DNA from: Halorubrum sp. 2020YC2
GTDB taxonomy: Archaea > Halobacteriota > Halobacteria > Halobacteriales > Haloferacaceae
Direction: 5' to 3'
Assembly: GCF_018623055.1 (NCBI RefSeq)
Contig: NZ_CP076019.1
Coordinates: 2,046,001-2,110,000, forward strand
Length of the DNA: 64,000 nt
The position numbers and the translations under genes are program-made. Shown in pieces: positions 52,798-60,701 of the stretch (its first letter is position 1; the number at the start of each line of letters is the position of its first letter). The notes below the pieces were generated by a model. It saw nothing but the letters and a program-made list of their open reading frames with translations. It did no database searches and was not told where the DNA came from.

Positions 52798-53547
52798 ATG
52801 GGATTCACGGACAGCGTCGTCATACAGGTCAGTGCACCGGGCGTTCCCGACTACCTCCAAGAGGCCGTCGCGGCAGTGATCAGCTTCCTACCGCAGCTCG
52901 CCGGCGCAGTAGTCATCCTGCTCATCGGCTGGGTCGTCGGTCGTCTCGCGGGCGGCGCCGTTCGACGCGTCGCCGACCGGACTCAGATCGATCGGCTCGT
53001 TATGAAAACGCCGCTCGGCGGTGTGCTAGGTGGGACTGAAAAGGCGATATCCCGGAGTATCGGACGCTCAGCGGCCTACTTCGTGTACGCGCTAGCGATA
53101 CTCGCGGCGGCCGATGCCCTCGCGGTCGAACTCCTGTCCGAGTGGATGGCGACCGCGGTCTCGTATCTGCCGGCGTTCGTCGCGGGGACGCTCATCGTCG
53201 TCATCGGGTTCGTTCTCGCCGACTTCCTCGCCGAGATCGTCGCGAACACGAAGACGGTCACGGAGACCGACTACACCGGTGTATTCGCCGATGGGATGCG
53301 CGTGTTCCTGTACTTCATCGCGCTCGTTATCGGACTGGGCACGATGGGTGTTGACGTCCAGATCCTCAACACGTTTGCGCAGGCGGCGGCTTACGGGCTG
53401 GCCGCGGGCATCGCTCTCGCGATCGGTATCGCGTTCGGTCTCGGTGGCCGCGACTACGTCGCCACCAACATCGATGACTGGCTCCCGGGGCGTTCGCCGG
53501 ACACCGATCCGGCTCCGATCGGCCAACCCGACGGCGGCGAGGAGTGA
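52798..53547 (+). CDS. MscS-like TM-helix protein (no beta-domain)
   Basis: This 249-residue protein starts at ATG 52798 (MGFTDSVVIQVSAPGVPDYL). It contains repeated MscS-type transmembrane helices (PF05552-like): VISFLPQLAGAVVILLIGWV then VGRLAGGAVRRVADRTQIDR, and AVSYLPAFVAGTLIVVIGFV then LADFLAEIVANTKTVTETDY. The MscS beta and C-terminal domains are absent, so it probably forms part of a channel complex or a helper. The gene lies in the island, downstream of the repeat promoter region. Confidence 0.85.
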   Translation: MGFTDSVVIQVSAPGVPDYLQEAVAAVISFLPQLAGAVVILLIGWVVGRLAGGAVRRVADRTQIDRLVMKTPLGGVLGGTEKAISRSIGRSAAYFVYALAILAAADALAVELLSEWMATAVSYLPAFVAGTLIVVIGFVLADFLAEIVANTKTVTETDYTGVFADGMRVFLYFIALVIGLGTMGVDVQILNTFAQAAAYGLAAGIALAIGIAFGLGGRDYVATNIDDWLPGRSPDTDPAPIGQPDGGEE

Positions 53548-53702
53548 GTCGCAACTGCGGGACCGGCATCGACGGTGACGGCGAACCATATCCATCTCGT
53601 TTGCCCCGCACGCGACGCTCGAGGCCGTGAACGGACCGATCGTGCCGTTCGGCGGCTCCCGCGACGCGAGATGCTTATTACTTTTAAACGGAAACTACAG
53701 GT

Positions 53703-54623
53703 ATGTTCGTCGGGCACAGTCTCGCGGCGTTCGCCGTCGGAGCGCTGGCCGCGAGACGGCTCGGCGTCTGCCGAGACAGGGCGCTCCGGTTCGGCGCGCT
53801 CGCCGCGCTGTTCGCGCTCGTGCCTGACGTGGACATCGTGTACGCTCCGGTCGGGTTAGCCCTTCAGTCCGTTCAGACGGTCGACCCGGACGCGTTCTGG
53901 AACACGGCGAACGTCGTTCATCGAGGCCCGACCCACTCGCTCCTCTTCGGCGGTGTTCTCGCCGTCGGCGTCGCGTTCCTAGCTACGGGCCGACGAATCG
54001 GACACGTCGCCGGTGCGGGCGTTATCGCGGGGTTGATCGCCGTTGCCGGTGTGGCCGGTGGAGGCGTCGTCGCGGGAGTCACCGCGGTGTACGCCGTCGC
54101 CGGCGCGGCGGTCGCGACGGGTGCTCGACGACGCGGCGTCCCCGCACGGTGGGTACTGGCTGCGGCGTCTATCGGGTTGCTATCCCATCCGTTCGGAGAC
54201 TTGGTGACCGGCACGCCGCCGCTGTTTCTGTATCCGTTCGACGCGACGCTGGTGAGTCACCGAATTACCTTACACCCTGATCCGACGCTCCACTTGCTCG
54301 CGGCGTTCCTCATCGAAATCGGAACCGTTTGGCTGGGGATACGGACGTACGCTCGCTCGCACGGCGTTTCGATCCGCCAACTAATTCGCCTGCGGGCGGG
54401 GCTCGGGACGGGGTACGCCGGGGCTGTCTTCGTTATTCCGCCGCCGACGATTCACGACGCGTCGGTGTTCGTGTTCAGCGTCCTCGCGCTGAGCGTGATC
54501 GGGACTGGGATCCCGTCTTACCCGTTCGCGAAGCCGGTCGATACGCTGGGAACCATCGTCACCGGTACGGCGGCGGTGACCGTCGGGGCGGTCGGGTACG
54601 GCGTCGCGTATCTACTTTTTTAA
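53703..54623 (+). CDS. DUF457/YdjM-like membrane protein
   Basis: This 306-residue multi-helix protein starts at ATG 53703 (MFVGHSLAAFAVGALAARRL). It carries the family residues ALVPDVDIVYAPVGLA and HRGPTHSLLFGGVLAVG (HRGxTH), and LLSHPFGDLVTGTPPLFLYP (HxxxD). It is longer than the protein at 1897, with eight or more helices. A TATA-like TTATTACTTTTAAAC lies at 53672-53686. It ends the island; dispersed element copy G begins at its stop. Confidence 0.85.
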   Translation: MFVGHSLAAFAVGALAARRLGVCRDRALRFGALAALFALVPDVDIVYAPVGLALQSVQTVDPDAFWNTANVVHRGPTHSLLFGGVLAVGVAFLATGRRIGHVAGAGVIAGLIAVAGVAGGGVVAGVTAVYAVAGAAVATGARRRGVPARWVLAAASIGLLSHPFGDLVTGTPPLFLYPFDATLVSHRITLHPDPTLHLLAAFLIEIGTVWLGIRTYARSHGVSIRQLIRLRAGLGTGYAGAVFVIPPPTIHDASVFVFSVLALSVIGTGIPSYPFAKPVDTLGTIVTGTAAVTVGAVGYGVAYLLF

Positions 54624-54626
54624 CGG

Positions 54627-55173
54627 GTCGACGGGGAACGGCTCGAAGCACCAGCCGCTCGATTATAAATATCTGCTACAAAGCCGACGGACGGCACCTC
54701 CAAAGCCCCAACTGCGAGGTTGACGTAGACGACGGAAGTACCGCAGGGAGAGAGCGATGGCGGCCGACCGAGGAGCGCGGTTCGAGAGAGCGGAACTCTC
54801 TCTTCATCGCCGGAGATTGGGGATTTCCGGCTAGCAGTCAGAACGCGAAGCGTTCTGACGACATCACCGGAACGCTCTGCCCCGGTTAGCGGCCAGAATG
54901 CGGAGCACCCTGGCGACATCACGGGGCGCCGAAGCCGTCTCGAACGACAGCGATCGTACTCGCCCTCGCGGCTCGGGATTTGAGTCCACTCACAGCACCG
55001 CAACCACAGCCTCACGCCTCCCCAGCCTCGTCGACCTCCCTTCGGTCGGCCGACTCCCTCGCGCGTGCTGTCGCCGGCGCTTCGCGCCGGCTGCCAGAGG
55101 GACCGGAGGTCCCTTGTGACTCGCGGCCCCCGGCCGCTCGCAGGCACGCGCCACCGCAGATTATTTATAAATG
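54627..55173 (+). repeat. Dispersed hairpin element, copy G (long, degenerate core)
   Basis: The unit-type sequence (CCAGCCGCTCGATTATAAATA then CCTCCAAAGCCCCAACTGCG) is followed by a long degenerate core, where the arms keep GCGAGG / CCTCGC only. Hairpins include GAGAG-CGGAA-CTCTC, CAGAACGC-GAA-GCGTTCTG and, in the right part, GCCGGCGC-TTC-GCGCCGGC and AGGGACC-GGA-GGTCCCT. It ends CGCTCGCAGGCACGCGCCAC then TTATTTATAAATG. It lies between convergent genes, and it closes the right side of the 45-55 kb island. Confidence 0.8.
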
Positions 55174-55202
55174 ATAACGCGGTCGGAATCGCACTCGCGG
55201 CG

Positions 55203-56327
55203 CTACTCCACGCGCTCGCGGGCGGCGGCGACGAGCATCGGGAGCATCACGGTCGCGTCGCCGTAGACGGAGGCGTTGCGCGCGTCCTTCTCCAGTTTCC
55301 CCCACGAGCGCGCCTCTTCGAGGGTCGCGCCGGAGAGCCCGCCGGTCGCCTCCGGGTCCATCGTGATCTGGACGGCGTAGTCGTAGGCGCGCGGCGTGAC
55401 GAGCATCGTCTGGAGCGTGAAGTTCTTCGGGACGCCGCCGCCGACGAGCAGGCAGCCCGCGTCGTCGGCGTCGAAGGCGAGGTCGGTGAGTTCGGTCATG
55501 TCGGCTAAGGCGTCGAGCGTGAAGTCCGCGGTCTGGGCGTACATCCACGCCTGAAGCCCCAGTACCGAGTCTTGGACCGCCGGGCAGTATATCGGGACGT
55601 CGCACTCGTAGGCGGCGGCCGCGACGCCCGGCCCCTCCGTGACGTCGTCGCGCTCGTTCACCTCGGCGTTCGCGCGGCCGAGTTCGCGCGTGAGGTCCGC
55701 GATGGAGACGGCGTCGGTCCCCTCCGCGTCCGGGTCGGCCTCCAGCGCCGGGAACACCTCCTCGCGGAGGTGGCCCTCGAACTCCGCGAAGTGTTCTTGC
55801 GGGAGGTAGACGTTGTAGATGCGGTCGACCCCCTCGTCGCGAAGCCCCTCGTCGTGCTCGCGGAGGCTCTTCTCCGGGTCGTGAGTGCGCCCGTGGTGGT
55901 GTTTCCCGCCGATCGCCTCGATGGCGTCGTGGGTGAGGTTCGCGCCGGTCGTCACGAGGGCGTCGACGTAGCCGTCGCGGATGAGATCGGAGACGATCCG
56001 GCGCATCCCCGCGGGGACCATCGCGCCCGCGAGCGAGAGGAACACGGTGCAGTCGTCGTTCTCGAACATCTCCGCGAGCACGTCGCCCGCCTCGTTGACC
56101 GAGGCGGCGCCGATCCCCGCGTCGCCGTAGCCGTCGACGAGTTCGCTCACGGTCATTCCGGCGGTCGCGCGGGTGTGGCCGACCGGGTCCTCACCGAACT
56201 CCTCGCGGTGGGGGTCGTGGTCGCCGTGGTCGTCCCCGGCGTCGTGGCCATCACCGGCGTCGTTGCCGTCCTCGGCGTTGTCGCCGCCCGCGGCGTCGTC
56301 TCGCGTCCGCTCGTCGCTGTCGGTCAT
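55203..56327 (-). CDS. dys: Deoxyhypusine synthase
   Basis: This 374-residue enzyme makes deoxyhypusine on aIF5A from spermidine in most organisms; haloarchaea may use agmatine instead. It has the Rossmann-type NAD-binding region GAMVPAGMRRIVSDLIRDGY and LVTTGANLTHD, and the catalytic Lys in EARSWGKLEKDARNASVYGD near residue 341. The first ~45 residues are an Asp/Gly/His-rich extension (NAEDGNDAGDGHDAGDDHGD). ATG at 56325-56327. It stands 39 bp downstream of the SAMP1-like gene and may share its transcript. Confidence 0.95.
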   Translation of the reverse strand: MTDSDERTRDDAAGGDNAEDGNDAGDGHDAGDDHGDHDPHREEFGEDPVGHTRATAGMTVSELVDGYGDAGIGAASVNEAGDVLAEMFENDDCTVFLSLAGAMVPAGMRRIVSDLIRDGYVDALVTTGANLTHDAIEAIGGKHHHGRTHDPEKSLREHDEGLRDEGVDRIYNVYLPQEHFAEFEGHLREEVFPALEADPDAEGTDAVSIADLTRELGRANAEVNERDDVTEGPGVAAAAYECDVPIYCPAVQDSVLGLQAWMYAQTADFTLDALADMTELTDLAFDADDAGCLLVGGGVPKNFTLQTMLVTPRAYDYAVQITMDPEATGGLSGATLEEARSWGKLEKDARNASVYGDATVMLPMLVAAARERVE

Positions 56328-56366
56328 GGCTCTCGATGGGGTCGGCGCGCGTTTGAAACGACCGAT

Positions 56367-56651
56367 CTACCGACCGGCCGAGCCGCCGCTCACGGGCGGG
56401 AAAAGCGCCAGTTCGTCGCCCGCTTCGAGCGTCGCGTCGAGCCCCTCGTCGTGGCGGACGCTGCGCCCGTTCCGGAGGACGTTGATGTGGTCCGCGACGG
56501 TCCCGTCCTCGATGACGCGGTCCCGGAGGGCCGGGTGCGCGTCCAACAGCGCGTCGAGCGCGTCTCCGACCGTGTCGCCCGGATCCGCGTCGACGGTCAC
56601 CGCGCGGTCGCCGGCGATCTCCGCGAGGTCGGCGAACAGCTTCCACTCCAT
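56367..56651 (-). CDS. samp1: Ubiquitin-like small modifier protein (SAMP1/MoaD type), unusual C-terminal tail
   Basis: This 94-residue beta-grasp protein starts at ATG 56649-56651 (MEWKLFADLAEIAGDRAVTV) and resembles Haloferax SAMP1, which is attached to lysines and also delivers sulfur for molybdopterin. It has DHINVLRNGRSVRHDEGLDA and the end LALFPPVSGG, where the diglycine (Gly89-Gly90) is normally the C-terminus. Here four more residues SAGR precede the stop at 56367. A JAMM-type or other protease may be needed to expose GG, otherwise the protein cannot be activated by the E1 UbaA. The protein is acidic. Confidence 0.85.
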   Translation of the reverse strand: MEWKLFADLAEIAGDRAVTVDADPGDTVGDALDALLDAHPALRDRVIEDGTVADHINVLRNGRSVRHDEGLDATLEAGDELALFPPVSGGSAGR

Positions 56652-56673
56652 AGCGGATCCCCGCGCGGGCGAC

Positions 56674-58110
56674 TCAAGAGCGTTGCGTCCCGTCGGCGGG
56701 CGGATCGGTGCGGTCCGGATCGTCGTCGGCGGGCGGATCGGTGCGGTCCGGATCGTCGTCGGCGGCGGTGTCGGCGTCCGCGTCGGAACCGTCGTCATCG
56801 CCGGCGGTGTCGATGTGCGGGTCGGGTGCTTCGCCTCCCTCGTCCGCGGACTCGGACCCGCCGGCCGCACCGTCCTCGTCCGGCGCCGTTGCGGCCGCCT
56901 CGAACCGGCGGATAGCGTCCGGACGGCCGACGAGGTACACCAGGTCGCCGGCGCCGAACGCGTACGAGCGCGGCGGGATCGGCTGGACCGACCCCTCCGC
57001 CGGGCGGACCGCGGCGACGACGGCGCCGACCCCGTCGACTGTGCTCCCGTCGAGGTCGCTCCCGGCGGCGACGGCCGCGGAGGCCATCGTCTCGTCGGCG
57101 TTGCGCAGCAGGGAGGCGAACTCGCGGTCCGCCTGCGGCTCCGCGGGGAGCGTCACGAGCCGGTACCCGCCCTCCTCCGTCAGCCGTTCGGCGTCCGACT
57201 CGTCGAGCGCGACGGTGACGGCGTCGCCGGCGACGCCGCGAAGCTCGCCGGTCGCGACGCGTTTCGGCCCGGGGTCGTCGCGCCACAGCTGGACCGTGTC
57301 GCCGACGGTGGCGTTGTTCGGCGGGTCCGCCGCGACCGCGACCGCCGCCGACCCCGGCGCGAGCGTCGGGCCGAGCCCCGCGGCGCGAGAGCCGACGGCG
57401 AAGTACTCCACCATGCCGTCCTCGTCGAGGTCGACGTCGACGTAGCCGACGCCGTACTCGTCTTTGATCCGGGCGACGAGCCGCTCCCGGAGGTCCGTCT
57501 CTGAAAGCTTCCGCGGGAACAGCAGGGTCTTCTCCGCGATTTCGGCCTTCTTCTCCGAAGAGACGGGGTCGTACGTGTCCATGTCCGCGATGTCGTCGGC
57601 CGGGGGGAGCGTCACCGCCATGAATCGCCCGACCGCGCGCACGATCCCGCTCAGCTCGCCTTCGAGCTGCTTGGCGCCGGAGAGCGCGAACACGTCGACG
57701 GCGAGCCGGTCGCCCGCGTACCGGCCGACGGGCGCGGTTCCCGCCGCGACGCCGAGCGAGACGAGGTTGAAGAACGCGCTCTCGGGCGCCAAGAGGGCGG
57801 GGTTGTCGCCGATCGCGACCGATCCCAGCGAGGTCGTGTTGAGGTATAAGGCGACGACGGAGACGCCGATCAGCCCGGTCACTCCCTCGGGGATCTCCGT
57901 CCGGAAGTACCAGCGGTAGGCCAGCGCCGCGCTCCCCGCGACGAGCGCGGCGACGACCGCGAACGTGACGAGGGTGACCGCCGCCTGCCGCGGCCGGGCG
58001 AAGCCCACGTCGACCGCGGCGGCGACGCCGAGACCGCCCGCGACGGCGCCGGCGTCGACGACCGCCGCGACCGCGTCCGCACCGGCGAGGGCGGCGAGCG
58101 GAAGGCTCAC
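56674..58110 (-). CDS. Membrane protein with TrkA-C domains, K+ channel/transport partner
   Basis: This 478-residue protein starts at GTG 58108-58110 (VSLPLAALAGADAVAAVVDA), overlapping the upstream gene stop by 4 bp (GTGA). Three to four hydrophobic helices are at the N-terminus (VTLVTFAVVAALVAGSAAL; GVTGLIGVSVVALYLNTTS), then soluble domains of TrkA-C type (residues ~200-300 and ~345-420, e.g. ARIKDEYGVGYVDVDLDEDG; RSYAFGAGDLVYLVGRPDAI). The C-terminal ~60 residues repeat DDDPDRTDPPA twice (a 33-bp direct repeat at 56692-56757). Together with the gene upstream it probably regulates the divergent channel. Confidence 0.75.
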   Translation of the reverse strand: MSLPLAALAGADAVAAVVDAGAVAGGLGVAAAVDVGFARPRQAAVTLVTFAVVAALVAGSAALAYRWYFRTEIPEGVTGLIGVSVVALYLNTTSLGSVAIGDNPALLAPESAFFNLVSLGVAAGTAPVGRYAGDRLAVDVFALSGAKQLEGELSGIVRAVGRFMAVTLPPADDIADMDTYDPVSSEKKAEIAEKTLLFPRKLSETDLRERLVARIKDEYGVGYVDVDLDEDGMVEYFAVGSRAAGLGPTLAPGSAAVAVAADPPNNATVGDTVQLWRDDPGPKRVATGELRGVAGDAVTVALDESDAERLTEEGGYRLVTLPAEPQADREFASLLRNADETMASAAVAAGSDLDGSTVDGVGAVVAAVRPAEGSVQPIPPRSYAFGAGDLVYLVGRPDAIRRFEAAATAPDEDGAAGGSESADEGGEAPDPHIDTAGDDDGSDADADTAADDDPDRTDPPADDDPDRTDPPADGTQRS

Positions 58111-59375
58111 GCGGCCACCTCTGCGAACCGGTCGAGCGCGTCGCGGCTCCCGACGACGAACAGGTCGTCGCCCGCAGACAGTGACTGCGAGCCGTCCGGC
58201 GCGATCGTCCACGACTCGTGGCGGGCCGCGAGGACGGCCACGTCGTACGCCTCGCGGATCCCGGCCTCGCCGATGGTGTGGCCGTCCAGCGGCCCGCCGG
58301 CGGCGACCGATACCTTCCGGAACCGCTTCCCGGCCCGGCGCAACAGGGCCGTGAGCTCGTACTCGCGACGGGTGCCCCGCGACAGCACCAGCACGCGACC
58401 CCGATCGGCGCCGAGCAGCACGGCCGCCTCCGAGCGGCCGACGGCGAGCGTCACCCGGCCCTCGCCGCCGGTGGTCGTGGGCGCGGTCGCGGCCGGCGGT
58501 GAGGCGACGGGGTCCGCCCCGCCGTCGGTCCGCAGGTCGTCGTCCGGGTTCGGGTCGTCACCCGCGGCGGCCTCCGGCTTCGGCGCCGCGCCGGCGCCGG
58601 ACTCCGGCTTTCCGCTCGACCGGGCCGCGAGCACGGCGCCCTCGGTCCTGAGTTCGGGCGTGATCACGCGGACCACGTCCCCGCGAGCGATCCCGGTCGG
58701 GACCAGCGCCGAGACCGACACCGCGCGTTTCCCGGCCGGCACGCGCTTCGAGAGCGCGCCCGTCGGCGGCGCGGCGGAGACGGTCGCGCGCGCCTGCTCG
58801 TCGATCCGGACCGCCACGTCGGCCAGGTCGAGCTCGGTCCGGAGCCGCTCCGCGAACCGGTCCTCCAGCTCCGCGAGCGGGAGGTCGGCCGGGAACGTCC
58901 AGTCGCCGTCGCGGATCGCCGTGCGCGTCTCGGCGGGCAGCGGCGGGTACCCCTCCATGTCGTTCACCTCGCCGGTCACCTCGACGGAGACGCGCCCGCG
59001 GCCGCCGACGAGCTCGATCACGTCGGTCGAGAGCGTCCGGTCGCGGAGCTGTCTGAGCGATATCCGCTTGGGGACGCTGGCGCCGAGCCGGTCCCCCTGC
59101 GCGTGGGCGTACATCGAGAGCATCAACACCACGACGATCGCCGTGAGGATCGCCGGCGCGCGCTCCGAGGACCGGATCGTCTCGTCGTTGAGCGCGAGGA
59201 GCCCGCCGTTGACGCCGGCGATGGCGAGCGACAGCACGACCACCCCCAGCCCGGGGATCGTCACGTCGGTCACGTACTTGAACACGAAACCGAGGGTCCC
59301 GGCCACCAGCGCGGGGACGATCCCGGTGATGACGCCGAGGTAGACGCCGAAGACGATCTCGACGGGCAGCGACAT
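58107..59375 (-). CDS. Membrane protein with TrkA-C domains, K+ channel/transport partner
   Basis: This 422-residue protein starts at ATG 59373-59375 (MSLPVEIVFGVYLGVITGIV). Three hydrophobic helices (YLGVITGIVPALVAGTLGFV; GLGVVVLSLAIAGVNGGLLA; APAILTAIVVVLMLSMYAHA) precede soluble parts of ~300 residues. The end has a TrkA-C type domain (KRFRKVSVAAGGPLDGHTIG then VGSRDALDRFAE). The two genes 58107 and 56674 are similar in plan and look like paired subunits. They are divergent from the K+ channel at 59495. Confidence 0.75.
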   Translation of the reverse strand: MSLPVEIVFGVYLGVITGIVPALVAGTLGFVFKYVTDVTIPGLGVVVLSLAIAGVNGGLLALNDETIRSSERAPAILTAIVVVLMLSMYAHAQGDRLGASVPKRISLRQLRDRTLSTDVIELVGGRGRVSVEVTGEVNDMEGYPPLPAETRTAIRDGDWTFPADLPLAELEDRFAERLRTELDLADVAVRIDEQARATVSAAPPTGALSKRVPAGKRAVSVSALVPTGIARGDVVRVITPELRTEGAVLAARSSGKPESGAGAAPKPEAAAGDDPNPDDDLRTDGGADPVASPPAATAPTTTGGEGRVTLAVGRSEAAVLLGADRGRVLVLSRGTRREYELTALLRRAGKRFRKVSVAAGGPLDGHTIGEAGIREAYDVAVLAARHESWTIAPDGSQSLSAGDDLFVVGSRDALDRFAEVAA

Positions 59376-59494
59376 ACGCCCCCCAACCGGCGGCGCGGTT
59401 AAACCTGTGTCGGCGCGGCGTCGGGTGAATCGCCGGAGCCGTAGGCGTCGCCCGGCCTCGCGGGGTTTAAGTACGGTCTCGGTCAGGCGGAGGT

Positions 59495-60658
59495 ATGGAG
59501 CTGACCCGGGACTGGGTGACCGTCCGAGCGTCGATCCTCCTGACGTTCGCGGTCGCGGTGCTGTCGATCCTCGCCGGCCTCGCGCAGATCGGCGGGCTGG
59601 GAGTCTCCGGCCCGCTCGCTCCCCACGTCCCCGACGTGGTCAAGCAGACCGTCGGGTTCACCGGGACGATCACCGGCTTCTCGATGCTCGGCAGCGGCTT
59701 CGCGCTGCGGAACGGCTACCGGGTCGGCTGGTACTCCACGGCGGTCCTGCTCCCGCTGACCGCGTTTCAGGGGCTGATGCAGGCGTCGGTGCTGTCGTTC
59801 CCGCTGGTGGCGCTGTCCGCCCTCTCGGTGCCGACGCTCGTGATCAACCGGGGGCGGTTCGACAGGTCGTACTCCCCGTCACCGACACAGCTCGCGGCCG
59901 GCGCCGCGCTGGTGACGGCGGTCTCCTACGGCACGGTCGGCACGTACGCGCTCCGCGATCAGTTCAACGGGGCCGAGACGATCGTCGACGCGTTCTACTT
60001 CACCGTCGTCACCGCGTCGACGGTCGGGTACGGGGACATCAGCCCGGCGACCGACATCGCCCAGCTGTTCGCGCTCTCCTCGCTCGTCATGAACGTCGCC
60101 GCCTTCGCGGTGGCGCTCGGGGTCCTCCTCACGCCCGCCATCGAGGCGCAGCTCTCCAAGGCGCTCGGAAAGATGACAGACAGACAGATAGACCTCCTCG
60201 ACGACCACGTCCTCGTCCTCGGCTACGGGGACCTGACGGAACCGATACTCGAAGAGCTCGACGCCCGCGACAGCGTCGAGTACGCCGTGGTGACGCCCGA
60301 CGAGACCGCCGCGAGGCGGCTCGCCGACCGCGACATTCCGGTGTTCACCGCGGATCCCAGCGACGTCGACCCGCTCAAACGGGTCAACCTCTCCGGCGCC
60401 CGCGCGGTCGTCGCCGCGACCGAGGACGACGCCCGCGACGCGCTCGCCATCCTCACCGCCCGCCAGCTCAACCCGGACGTGCGGATCGTCGCGGCGGTGA
60501 CCCAGCGGGAGAACGTCGACAAGCTCCGGCGCGCCGGTGCGGATCAGGTCATCTCGCCGTCGACGCTCGGCGGGCACATCCTCGTCGACTGCGCGTTCGG
60601 CGCGGACAGCAGGGACGCGACGGAGGGAATCTTAGACGACGTCGACCTCGACGACTGA
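59495..60658 (+). CDS. Potassium channel with RCK (TrkA-N) domain
   Basis: This 387-residue protein starts at ATG 59495 (MELTRDWVTVRASILLTFAV). Five to six hydrophobic helices are in the first ~225 residues, with the last two around the selectivity filter TVGYGD (about residues 175-180). A cytosolic RCK domain follows (VLVLGYGDLTEPILEELDAR, then VFTADPSDVDPLKRVNLSGA), which gates by ligand binding. The additional N-terminal helices are typical of haloarchaeal Kch-like channels. Divergent from the two TrkA-C genes; all three may act in K+ balance, important for salt-in organisms. Confidence 0.92.
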   Translation: MELTRDWVTVRASILLTFAVAVLSILAGLAQIGGLGVSGPLAPHVPDVVKQTVGFTGTITGFSMLGSGFALRNGYRVGWYSTAVLLPLTAFQGLMQASVLSFPLVALSALSVPTLVINRGRFDRSYSPSPTQLAAGAALVTAVSYGTVGTYALRDQFNGAETIVDAFYFTVVTASTVGYGDISPATDIAQLFALSSLVMNVAAFAVALGVLLTPAIEAQLSKALGKMTDRQIDLLDDHVLVLGYGDLTEPILEELDARDSVEYAVVTPDETAARRLADRDIPVFTADPSDVDPLKRVNLSGARAVVAATEDDARDALAILTARQLNPDVRIVAAVTQRENVDKLRRAGADQVISPSTLGGHILVDCAFGADSRDATEGILDDVDLDD

Positions 60659-60701
60659 ACGGCGCGGCGCGCGGTGAACGGCGGTCCGCAGGCTCCCCGA
60701 C

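Noticed and set aside
52560..53039. Possible gene in the 52.4-52.8 kb gap running into the TM-helix gene
   Set aside because: Arg-rich composition, overlap with a clear gene in another frame, and no recognisable family.
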